Position numbers and translations under genes: made by a program. 64,000 bases of DNA from Micromussa lordhowensis (Eukaryota > Cnidaria > Anthozoa > Scleractinia > Lobophylliidae): the NCBI GenBank assembly GCA_964020085.1, contig OZ026601.1, positions 252,001-316,000 of the forward strand, in the 5' to 3' direction. Positions 45,497-64,000 of this stretch are shown here, piece by piece. How positions within the stretch are numbered: position 1 is the first letter of the stretch; each line of letters opens with the position of its first letter. Below the pieces are notes generated by a model. It saw only the letters and a program-made list of their open reading frames with translations, was not told the origin of the DNA and did not search any database.

Positions 45497-48400
45497 TCAA
45501 CTCTCCAGGTCTGGTAGCTCTGTAAAAGGATCAGGATTAATAATATCATAATATCATTTATTTGGACTATTGTCAATGTACTATGTAAGACACCATTAAT
45601 AAAGTATGTATGCATGTATGTATGTATGTATGTCAACACAAGGCCAATTAAGATATTCAAAAAATAATTTCCGAGTCACTCCCACAGAAGTGGAACCTAC
45701 ATGTATGGCCTTTGAGAGGTCAGTTTAAAACTTGAACCACCGAACTATGGAACCCCTGTGGTGAGATATAACTTTCCACTTTATTTCATAAATCTCTTAG
45801 AAACCATTGTGCTGCACAGTACACATCAGTGTAAAGAAAGTTGCACTGGTACTTATGGCATGAGAGACAACCTTTCATACATGTAAGTTTTTGAGAAAAA
45901 CTTGCATTCACGAGGCATCCTTCTAAGAGGGCTATCTTACCCGGCTAGCCCACTTGAAGGTGAGGAGACCACTTTAGATCAACTGCCTCTGACGACTACG
46001 CCCAATTAGTAACAGTCCAACAGAATAGCCCTAGACACTGAAAAGTGTAACAATAGCAAAATAATAGCAACACGTACTCAAAAGTGTCCAGGGCTGGTTA
46101 ACTGGTTAATGATGTTATGCAAAAGTGACTATCACAAATTCAAGTAGAGTATAGATACTTGCCTTCGTCGTCACTATCATCTGACTCTTCGCCTTGTAAG
46201 TCTCCTGGATCAAAGCCCTGCAAAACAGTCAGTCAACATACATAAATTAGGGGTGGCAAATGGTGAATAGGACACGTTGGGAGATGGTGAGACTGAGATA
46301 TTTTCTGCGAACCCGAAACTTTCTTATCCTTGCAAAAGAAATCAAGACTAGACAAGAAATCAAGGTGAGATTAATTAGCAACACACTCGGATGTCAGGCC
46401 AATATTCTTGCAGAACAGCCATCATACTTGGTTAATAAGATATACATTGGTACATTGGATCAAATAAACAAATGAGCATCTTTACCTGCCCACCAGCCCC
46501 ACCCATCTGACTCATCATCTGTAGAAACAATCATTAAAATCTATCCTCAGCAAAGAAATTAACTTCAATGTTACAGTAGTAAAAGTTCAGCATGGAACAT
46601 AGAATTACTGTGACAATAACATTGTTAGGTACACAGCAACTACTAGTCATCTTCAGGTTTACTCACAGCTTCAAAATTATCCTCCATTCCTGGGTCTTCA
46701 CCCTCCGAGTCATCTTCATCTTTCCACTTATCAAAATCGGTATGAAGGTAGATAGGCTACAAGACCAACAAATGACAATAACTACATGTAAAATTACCAT
46801 CAAAATGATATGTATATGCTGTCATGAATAGTTTAATGTAAATGATTACATTTGTATTAGGCAGACTGACTTTCATTGAACCTAAAGTCTCAAAATGTTA
46901 AGGAAATGTTGGCACAATTAGGCTTTGCAATTCAAATCAATGACATGGTAATTTCTATGGGAACTATAGTCAACCTTACCTTCTTTCCTTCTTTATGCAG
47001 TCTTGGCCAATATGGTCCTTCTTCTTTCTTGACAATATTGAATGTTATTTGCCTTGCAGTTACTCTCTGTTTAGATTTCTGCCAAGAAGATTTTACACGT
47101 ACAGGTAAATAGCTACAGAATGAGTTGAAAGTGTAATGTGCTGTTCACGAAAATATCCTGAAATTCTAGTTCATCTTTGATAAACTAGAATCGTCACACT
47201 TCCCATTAAAAAAATGGTATTTGAGATCTCCAACACCCTGAAATTTCTATTTCCTCATATTTCTTAGAACTGTACAATTCTTTCAGCTCGTGCACTTCTC
47301 CAAAAGTGAAAGTGAAAGCTATGAAAACAAGACTGTAGACAATAGCAGGGCGGCAACAGTCAGTCTTCGGACATTGGCCAACCAAAATTTGCTCGTGTCC
47401 AACAAAATCCCAACTGTGGTCGGACACAATGTGTGGACAATTTTATCGTAAATCATTTTACAGTGAGGATGAATAAAAATCTACCTCAAGTAAACCTAAA
47501 CTTATATCTGACCACAATTTGTTTTGTCCGTTTACCAACAAATTAGAAGGACTTTATAATTTGAAATTTTGCAGGCATCATTTTCATGGTCAATAATTCA
47601 TCAGTCATTGTTCTAGAGGTAATTTGCAGTCTGTTTCTCCCTTGAAATCAGACAGGGAGAGGCAGGGAGTATGGGGAAAGACGAGACAAGGCAACATGAG
47701 GGTGTGGCACTAATATGTCTAACAGCAATCTCTTCTCATTTATATTGCCTTTATGCATTCACTTTTGCGGAGATCAACTTTGTTGCACTCCTCAAGAGAA
47801 AAGACTGATTACAAGCAGTGTACAAATTAGATCTGAATCAGTGAGCATGCACAAATTACTATGGAAGCCGATAAGGGACAATACCGAAATATTTACAAAA
47901 TCTGAAAAAAATATTTTTAAATCCTAAAAAATATTTTTAAATCCAGAAAAATATTTTAAAATCCGAAAAAATATTTTTAAATCCGAAAAAAATATTTGAA
48001 ATCGTAATCTTTTGTGGAAATCATCGTTGAAGAAAAACTATTGGAAATCTTAATAAAGTTATTGGATCCACAAATATTATTTTGCAAATCCTAGAATTGT
48101 CGATAAATCCAGAAAAATATTTTGTAAATCCGAAAAAATATTTTGTCACGTGTTACTTGCACCAACAGTCTGCTATCGTCAGCGATTTTCCTGCCATTTG
48201 CCGTGTCAAAAATGGCGGCGGAGTTTTGTGTCTCGTGTGGATCCAAAGTGAACCATGGAGACAGAATTTTGTTTCAAATGTGGTTCCAAAATTGCAGAGA
48301 TATCACATCCAAGTGCAAGAGCAAGTACACCCGAAAATCAACGTGCTTCGTCCACTTCATCTACGAAGTCATTATCGCAATACTTGGCCTCCAAAGCGGA

Positions 48401-51400
48401 AGAACGCAGAGCATACAACAAGCCAAACAACAAGGCTGGTTTTAAAAGGAAAGTCAACGATCCAGGCTCCAGTTCTAAACGGGTTGCGAACAATAGAGTT
48501 GTGATCAACGTTGGCTTAGTAACTGAAAACGAAGAAGGTAACTTGGCTATAGTAAGAGGGAGCAGAGTTGTGTTGAAAGTGGGGAAAGATTATGGGGTCG
48601 TGGAGGTGTGCCAGGCTGCCGTAAAAAACATGCAGATCACGATCAATTTTTCTGTGGAGAGGAAGATTACATCTTGCTTTATCCTGATCAAAAGCCGGTT
48701 CTTAAAGTACCAGGGAGTGACGAAGATTTCTCTGTAGCAAAATACAAGCAAGAACTAGCAAAGCCTTACTGTAAGGTGGATCTTTATATTTGTAAAGAAA
48801 CGGAGTTCAAAAAAGATAGGGAAACAGATGACATGTCAGACCGAAGAGAAAATAATGGGTAGCACTGGTAGCTTATAATTACCATAGAAATAATTATATA
48901 ATACAAAACTGATACTGTCAGAGAAAAAGAATACTACAATTTCAACTTCAGGGTCGGCCTGATATTTAGAGCGAATTAAACACAAGCTGCATGTGCAATG
49001 CATCAAACTTTCTAAAGTTTGCCTTATAATCACACGGTAATTATGAACATAGTACTATTCTACTTTGTTCTGCGTAATTACAAGCCTTCTTATCATTTCT
49101 TTAAAATCAGATACAAGTTTTGGGGTTTCCTTGTTTATAAACAAGCTGTGAATATAGGCACAAGCTGCCAAAAACATCCTAACTCCATTCTTACAGATAG
49201 AACAAACAAACACACCCTGGCAAATGTATTATGGTTGTAATTGTAAAACAGCCCATTAGGGACTGGTCAAAAAGTAGGCATGTGTATGTGTGGAGGGGTG
49301 GGAAGGGAGGGCAGGGAGGGCAGGGGGTTGAGTCAGAGCATGTGAAAACATGGTGGGTAGAAAAATGTGACCCACCATGTGTATCTAAAATTGAGCAACC
49401 AACCCTCAAAAAGGGCTCAAAAACTGATGACCCACCCCCCTCCCAGTACCATTTGACTAGTTCCTTGGAGTGAGGTAAAATAAGCAGTTAGGACTCTGCA
49501 AGCTCTACTATTTTCTCATACATGTCCTTGGCTTGCCTCCAATCCTCTGGTGGATGTGTAAGGCCTTCCTCTCTTACAACATACTTAAAATACCCCAGTA
49601 GCTCATCATCAACTTCCTTGGCAAGTTCTGCTTCAACATAAATGTCTCTTTGGTTAAGTATGTTGTCTATGTCGTCTGCTGATACTTCAGATCCACAATC
49701 TTCAAATCCACGAGTGTGAGGCAAATAGTAAAGTTCATCAGGAATACCAGAAACTGTATCATGCCTGCACCGTCTTATGTAATGCATGTTCCATTCATGC
49801 TTCACTTTCTCCAGTTCCAGTTGAAGGAAGTCAGAAAACACAAACCAGACACATTCCATTTGCAAGTGGTTTCCTAGAGAAAGCTTTCCCTCAGCCACCA
49901 CTGCTTTGAAAAAGTCTATAACCCATGCTGTGTATCCCCTTTTACTATGTGACCACCAGTTTTCGACTCTCTGGTTGGCATGTGACGATGAGTAACGATG
50001 CGCCGCCACTTCGCCAGCCAATGAGCACTGTAAGGCAGCCAATATGCCATTTTCCGTTCCACAGTCTGTTTGGACTAGCATTGGCCGCATTCCGTTTTCT
50101 TCAACTGCATGGAGGAAGAAACCCGCTGGAATGACTGGATCATTGTTGCTTTTACATACTTTGAGCCACATAATCCTCCTAGAAAATCCATCGACGCAGC
50201 AGCCATGTATTGGTAAGCCATAGGGTTTCAACTTGTCATAACCATCTACATGCCAAGTTGCGTTTGGTCCCGGTGAGACATACGATCGGCGTTCCTGGCC
50301 TTTCGAAGGGCGGATGCATCTGGGTCTAACTCTCTTAAAATTCGCATGACCATGTCTCGAGGAACAGTAACATTGTAGCTTGTTCTCAACTTGTTCCACA
50401 TTCCACGATATCCAAGAAGTGATGAAGGGCCCTCAATTTCACGTTTAACTATTTCTCGAACAGTGTGCTCTGAATGACCTTGATTTCTTCTTCTTAGCCC
50501 ATAATGATGAAGCTTTCTTTTCAAAGTCCTTACATTCATATAAATCTCATGGTATTTGCCCAGAAAGTGGACAATTGTATCGTACCTAAATCCCCTTTCA
50601 AAGTAATGTTCTATTACCAGCCTTTCATCTGCGGAACTGCACAGACTTTCCTGTTCACGTCTCTTTATTGTTCCACACTGCCGACAGAATACTTCACTGC
50701 TCTCAAACTCTCATTTTAGTCATAGTCATAGTCATTTTTCTTGGACAACTCTGTCCAAGGGGGAAAGGTGCATGAGGTTATCCCTATGTAAAGCACCAAC
50801 CCATGAGACAAGGCCAGACCACAACACCGGGAACTACGTGCCCTACTCTTTTCGATAAGTGTGTGGGTTCTTTAACGTCCCCTGCTAACCATGTAACATT
50901 GAAGATGTAGGAGACGGGGCCTACGGTTTATAGTCCTTATCCGAGAAGACCTGAACATCTAACCATTTGCAGATGAATTTACAAAGGCAGCACATTCTCC
51001 TCAGTTATTTTAAGACCCTGAGTGGTGGTCCGGTCTGGGGCTCGAACCCTCGACCTTCCGCACAGCAGACTGGCGCTCTACCAACTGAGCTAACCAGGAG
51101 GCGGTTTGAGCTAACCACATTTATGGCAGAACATCGTACTTTGTGTTGTAAACGATTACAAACTCCCGCTCCTCCGCCATTTTGAATACGGCAAACTCTG
51201 ACGCTGGCTGACTGCTGGCGCAAGTAACACGTGACAAAATATTTTTTCGTTTTTACAAAATATTTTCCTGGATTTCTCGACAATTCTTGGATTTGCAAAT
51301 TTGTTTGGGATTTGCAAAATAATATTTGTGGATCCAATAACTTTATTAAGATTTCCTATAGTTTTTCAGATTTTATAAACTCTTCCACGATGATTTCCAA

Positions 51401-52736
51401 AAAGATTACGATTTCAAATATTTTTTCGGATTTTAAAAATATTTTTTCGGATTTTAAAAATACTTTTTCGGATTTTAAAAATATTTTTTCGGATTTAAAA
51501 ATATTTTTTCGGATTTAAAAATATTTTTTCGGATTTTGTAAATATTTCGGTATTATCCCTTATCGGCTTCCATAAATTACTGTGCCGGTTAGAGCAATTT
51601 TTATGTGACCTGTTCTCCCAAGTGTTACAATTTGTTTCATCCACCAAGAATAAACAAGGTTTTGTTGAATTAAATATTCCTTATATGGCAAAACCTTGGT
51701 TAGTTGACTCATGAGGAATGCCAAAAAGTGAGAGGTGTCAAAGAAAAGGGCAGATTACAATCTGTATGCTTTGCTCTGCATATTTGTCAAAGCAAATGAA
51801 AGCTGCACCTGACTGCCTCCATTGGCTAAGCCAATTACATTTACTTCCTTTTAGTTGGTTAGCTCATATGTTTTAGCTCATAATCATTCTAAGACTATAC
51901 AATAGGTGCCCTATTGTAAAAACCCGCATACCAGTAGCTTACGTAAGGATGTTCCTACCAGGGGAAAATTTGCTAGTCCAGATAACACACAACTAACTGA
52001 TTGACTTGTCAATCAAATGTCATACTTCTCACGAGCCACATTAGCCAGTACAAATTCAGCTTGTTTTCATGAAATGTTTGACATTTGAACTAGTTAAGAC
52101 ACCTTCCAATGTCTTTTTACTAATTCTATTTAATATACGTCACAATTTTGGAAACAAGAAAATCAAGTGAAACATAAAATAACAAATTAAATACAGACTA
52201 ACACAAGCTTTACCTCCGGAATAACTTCTTGGAAGAATTCGAGCACCAGTGAATAAATTTTTTGTTCCTTTCCTCCCTTAGCACTGAGAATAAACAAACA
52301 ATATAATCTCAAACTGATAACTAGTCCAATTGTACAAGGGACTTAAAGCCAATTAGAAGGATCACGGACTATTGGTCAATTGTCTCGGGTCTGATCAGAT
52401 TTTTTGTTTGAAAATTGTCAACTTGCGCTTGTTTTCGGATGCAAGCTTATTAGCAGCAACAGGATCTACTGCCACTCGAGCAAACAGATTTCACACAGAT
52501 ACACATGTAGCCAAAAACAGCTACTGGCTTACCTGAAATGAAGCTTTTTCGTGTCGAGTTTAATCTCAGGCGTTTGACAATCCTCGAGTTCTATCGTGAG
52601 AAAGACTCTGTCTTTTCGCTGCGCCCATTTCGTGGACGGTGAAATTGTTCTGGAACATTAAAAAACCCTATTAGACGATTGAAATATTGAACCAAAAAGG
52701 GTTAATGAAGTCAATTTCTTACCCTACTTCTCCCAT
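45497..52736 (-). CDS. PTGES3: p23 Hsp90 co-chaperone (PTGES3-like)
   Basis: Eight exons (-): 52736-52723, 52649-52533, 52283-52214, 47078-46980, 46756-46667, 46518-46486, 46217-46163 and 45519-45497. They join in phase to 166 residues; human p23 has 160. A CS domain ([25 protein letters not shown]) is followed by GPYWPRL, the conserved WPRL segment that contacts Hsp90. The acidic tail includes [28 protein letters not shown] and the terminal LPDLES. p23 stabilises the ATP-bound closed Hsp90 dimer in cytosol and nucleus. The first coding exon is only 14 nt. Intron 7 uses a GC donor (AG/GCAAGT). Intron 3 is 5.1 kb because of the IS3EU-type element. Confidence 0.95.
45603..45632. repeat. (ATGT)n microsatellite
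   Basis: About seven ATGT units with one CATGT variant lie just upstream of the last p23 exon, inside its last intron. Confidence 0.85.
47860..48223 (+). repeat. Left TIR of the IS3EU-type element
   Basis: It matches the reverse complement of 51171-51574 from the terminus up to and including an AAAATGGCGG start-codon context. Blocks include GATCCACAAATATTATTTTG and TATTTTGTCACGTGTTACTTG. Direct ATTTTTAAATCC repeats sit at 47905-48000. Confidence 0.85.
48212..48862 (+). pseudogene. Second IS3EU-element ORF with CxxC zinc-ribbon motifs, frameshifted
   Basis: ATG at 48212, inside the end of the left TIR, starts a frame with FCVSCGSK. One base out of phase, ATG at 48255 starts FCFKCGSKI and runs to about 48630. 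The conserved-looking continuation ([40 protein letters not shown]) is in a third frame after an AAAAAA run. The paired CxxCG motifs resemble zinc ribbons. The function is unknown to me; it may be an accessory DNA-binding protein of the element. Two single-base shifts suggest decay, or errors at homopolymers. Confidence 0.5.
49280..49332 (+). other. G-rich tract with quadruplex potential
   Basis: At least six GGG runs occur within about 45 nt on the plus strand (GGGTGGGAAGGGAGGG, then GGGAGGGCAGGGGG). It lies between the two converging genes of the IS3EU-type element. Repeat-derived origin is likely. Confidence 0.5.
49488..50716 (-). pseudogene. IS3-like DDE integrase/transposase of the IS3EU-type element, frameshifted
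   Basis: An N-terminal piece (50716 to about 50280) has [24 protein letters not shown] and [14 protein letters not shown], a helix-turn-helix-like arrangement. The catalytic piece starts one frame away near 50300 and runs to 49488. It has [14 protein letters not shown] (first Asp), [10 protein letters not shown] (second Asp) and a later [11 protein letters not shown] segment with a candidate Glu, as in retroviral/IS3 integrase cores. A single-base shift joins the two parts. Upstream, a SINE separates the CRQCG motif from an FCHKCG motif near the right TIR, so the true 5' end is also split. I infer a former active transposase. Confidence 0.75.
50722..51103 (-). repeat. tRNA-derived SINE nested in the IS3EU-type element
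   Basis: On the minus strand it starts CCGCCTCCTGGTTAGCTCAG with an A box (TAGCTCAGTTGGTAGAG) and a B box (GGTTCGAGCCC), runs about 380 bp and ends in a (TGACTA)n tail. It interrupts the 5' part of the integrase gene. The tRNA-like head lacks a paired acceptor stem, so it is not a tRNA gene. Confidence 0.8.
51171..51574 (-). repeat. Right TIR of the IS3EU-type element
   Basis: It is the inverted counterpart of 47860-48223 with some indels. It ends GGCTTCCATA followed by the AATTAC duplication. The inner end again reaches an AAAATGGCGGAGGAG context on the minus strand, so both element genes seem to start at TIR edges. Confidence 0.85.
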
Positions 52737-53013
52737 ATTTCGATCAAAACGAGTCGACAAGAGCAAGCCCTACTTTGCAGCATGCGGACTGAACGTCACG
52801 CTCGTAGTCTGGGTACCAATCTTCCACGGTCCACGGGTGATTCTAAGGTCTGGACCGACTAAAGCCGGAAGAAATCGGAATTAATCGGAAAAAAATTTAA
52901 TCCCGACTTTCTCCCGACAATCAACGATTCTTGCCCGATTTCTCCCCCACCCCATTCCGACCTATGATATCCCAGAAACCATCTGGAACGCTGTTTTTGC
53001 ATAATTCTATTTC
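52737..53013. promoter_or_regulatory. Bidirectional promoter region, p23 / SELENOO
   Basis: 277 bp separate the divergent start codons. It includes GC-rich segments near p23 (GAACGTCACGCTCG) and a stretch of CCCGACTTTCTCCCGAC repeats. No TATA box is evident. The arrangement could co-regulate the two genes. Confidence 0.5.
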
Positions 53014-62837
<9,824 letters not shown>

Positions 62838-62883
62838 GTAGTTCTAGAAGACCAACAACCTGGCATTTGGTTTTGATTTTTCT

Positions 62884-62955
62884 TTTAAAGTGGTACTATG
62901 ACAAAAATCATACCTTTCCTTTTTAAGCCATTTTGAAACATAAAAAAGTGGACTG

Positions 62956-62999
<44 letters not shown>

Positions 63000-63716
63000 C
63001 GTTCCAAAGATATTCAAGTTTTTAAAATATGCAAATTAGCCAAGTGATGATGTCATACACTCAACCAGATTTTGTTCAAATACAATGAAAAGAGATATCT
63101 CAGACAATTTGTTTCAGAAATGTTTGATTTTTTGCAGCAAGGTTCTCCTAAATATGCTCCACAATATGAGCTCAACAGTACTGTTACCATGGCAACATAC
63201 TGGGTTCCAGACCTCCCCCATATTAAAAGTTTTTCTGGCCACCTTTGGCGTTCCATTTTGATATTTGCTAACAGCACTTCGTATGCATGATCCAGCAAGC
63301 CTATAAATATGTTAGCTCAACTTTGTGGCCCTGTTTAACATTTCCAAGCTGAAAATCACCAACATATTGAAATTAAGTGGGTGGGGACTGGAAAAGAGTG
63401 AATTGCCATGGCAACGGAATTTTTTGTAGCGATAGGTGTGTTTCCTGTAGAACTATTAGCCAGCCAAGTTTCAATGATTTGGACTGCAATTTGGCCAAGA
63501 TAGCTCTATTTATATACTCAATATAATATTGAGTTGAGTAAATGACGTCATCGGTTATCTCATTTGCATATTTTACCCATTTTTCAAATTTAAATATCTC
63601 CGGCACTAATGCAGATATTTGCAAACGGTAAACGGCGTTTTGATTCTTTTATGGAATGCTATGTGATACACTCAAAAAAACAAGGGGTAAAAATTTGATC
63701 ATAGTACCACTTTAAA
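62884..63716. mobile_element. Inverted-repeat MITE (TTTAAAGTG family) at the right edge
   Basis: TTTAAAGTGGTACTATGA is matched by TCATAGTACCACTTTAAA. Inner arms carry ATATCT-rich and ATATGCAAAT(T/G)A-like blocks and GTGATGATGTCAT, as in the element at 30113. About 833 bp, inside SELENOO intron 17. Confidence 0.8.
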
Positions 63717-64000
63717 TGGAAAGATACAATTATCTGAAACAGTAATCTAAGGTTGAAAAAACAAGTAAAAATTCAAATTGAAAGGTCCAAATCATATCTG
63801 GCAAGGTTCTTTAAGCTTCTGTAATCAGTCTACATGTAACTCTGGTGCTTTTAATTAAGTACCATTAACCTGGGCAATCTGGTGAAAGTAAGGAAGTAAA
63901 AAACAAACAAACAAATAAAATGTAATTTGAATTACTTTAGAACATATATTTTACTTTCACTCCTTCCTCATCTTGATCAACTTTGACTCTTTTTCTGTTT

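Larger units (their letters stand above)
47860..51574 (-). mobile_element. IS3EU-type DNA transposon with long TIRs
   Basis: The 3,715-bp element is bounded by 6-bp target duplications AATTAC (47854-47859 and 51575-51580). Termini are TATGGAAGCCGATAAGGGA and the exact complement. Long inverted repeats, a TAT... end, 6-bp duplications and an IS3-like DDE integrase gene fit what I recall of the IS3EU superfamily. The subterminal DNA is filled with ATATTTTTAAATCC-type repeats. It contains an integrase-like gene (-), a second gene (+) and a nested tRNA-derived SINE. Both genes carry frameshifts, so this copy is probably dead. The element lies within p23 intron 3. Confidence 0.85.

Noticed and set aside
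51035..51103. A tRNA gene (A and B box present)
   Set aside because: The acceptor stem does not pair, and the sequence continues into a SINE body with a (TGACTA)n tail.

Overview
This is a window of a gene-rich, AT-rich metazoan genome. Split genes with short GT-AG introns, strong similarity to vertebrate family members, and many foldback/MITE, SINE and IS3EU-type elements suggest a cnidarian, most likely an anthozoan such as a stony coral. That taxon is an inference; no species marker is present.

Layout. 1-7.9 kb: a possible last exon of a gene leaving the left edge, a 130-bp tandem repeat broken by a MITE, and a two-exon THAP-domain gene (-) whose intron holds a complete Ty3/gypsy retrotransposon with two identical 164-bp LTRs. 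9.2-18.5 kb: a 12-exon TMBIM/Lifeguard gene (-) with a 14-nt microexon and a 187-bp tandem duplication that copies part of one exon. 18.7-19.9 kb: an array of palindromic TATCGCGCGATA units, then a 146-bp tandem dimer whose unit boundary coincides with the predicted cleavage position of a hammerhead-ribozyme-like motif. 20.0-28.8 kb: a small zf-C3Hc3H protein gene (-) head-to-head with a 6-exon TUT1/Star-PAP-like gene (+). 29.3-34.3 kb: a frameshifted GNAT relic and several inverted-repeat elements. 34.3-36.0 kb: an intronless KLHL18-like gene (-). 36.7-39.1 kb: a Nop6-like RRM gene (-), first exon not identified. 41.5-43.8 kb: a two-exon HAP40/F8A gene (+). 45.5-52.7 kb: an 8-exon p23/PTGES3 co-chaperone gene (-) whose third intron carries a 3.7-kb DNA transposon of IS3EU type with 6-bp TSD, long TIRs, a broken integrase-like gene, a second ORF and a nested SINE. 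53.0-62.8 kb and beyond: selenoprotein O (+), 17 exons in the window, the selenocysteine-bearing end lying outside.

The host genes are mostly unrelated housekeeping genes, so no operon logic is expected. Two pairs are head-to-head with short shared upstream regions: zf-C3Hc3H/TUT1 (about 100 bp between start codons) and p23/SELENOO (277 bp). F8A and p23 are convergent. Exon structures were derived by hand from splice signals and reading-phase continuity; every junction listed for TMBIM, TUT1, F8A, p23 and SELENOO keeps phase. The least ordinary features are the hammerhead-like dimer, the IS3EU element, the very young Ty3 insertion beside a splice donor, two GC-AG introns and the palindromic array upstream of TMBIM.
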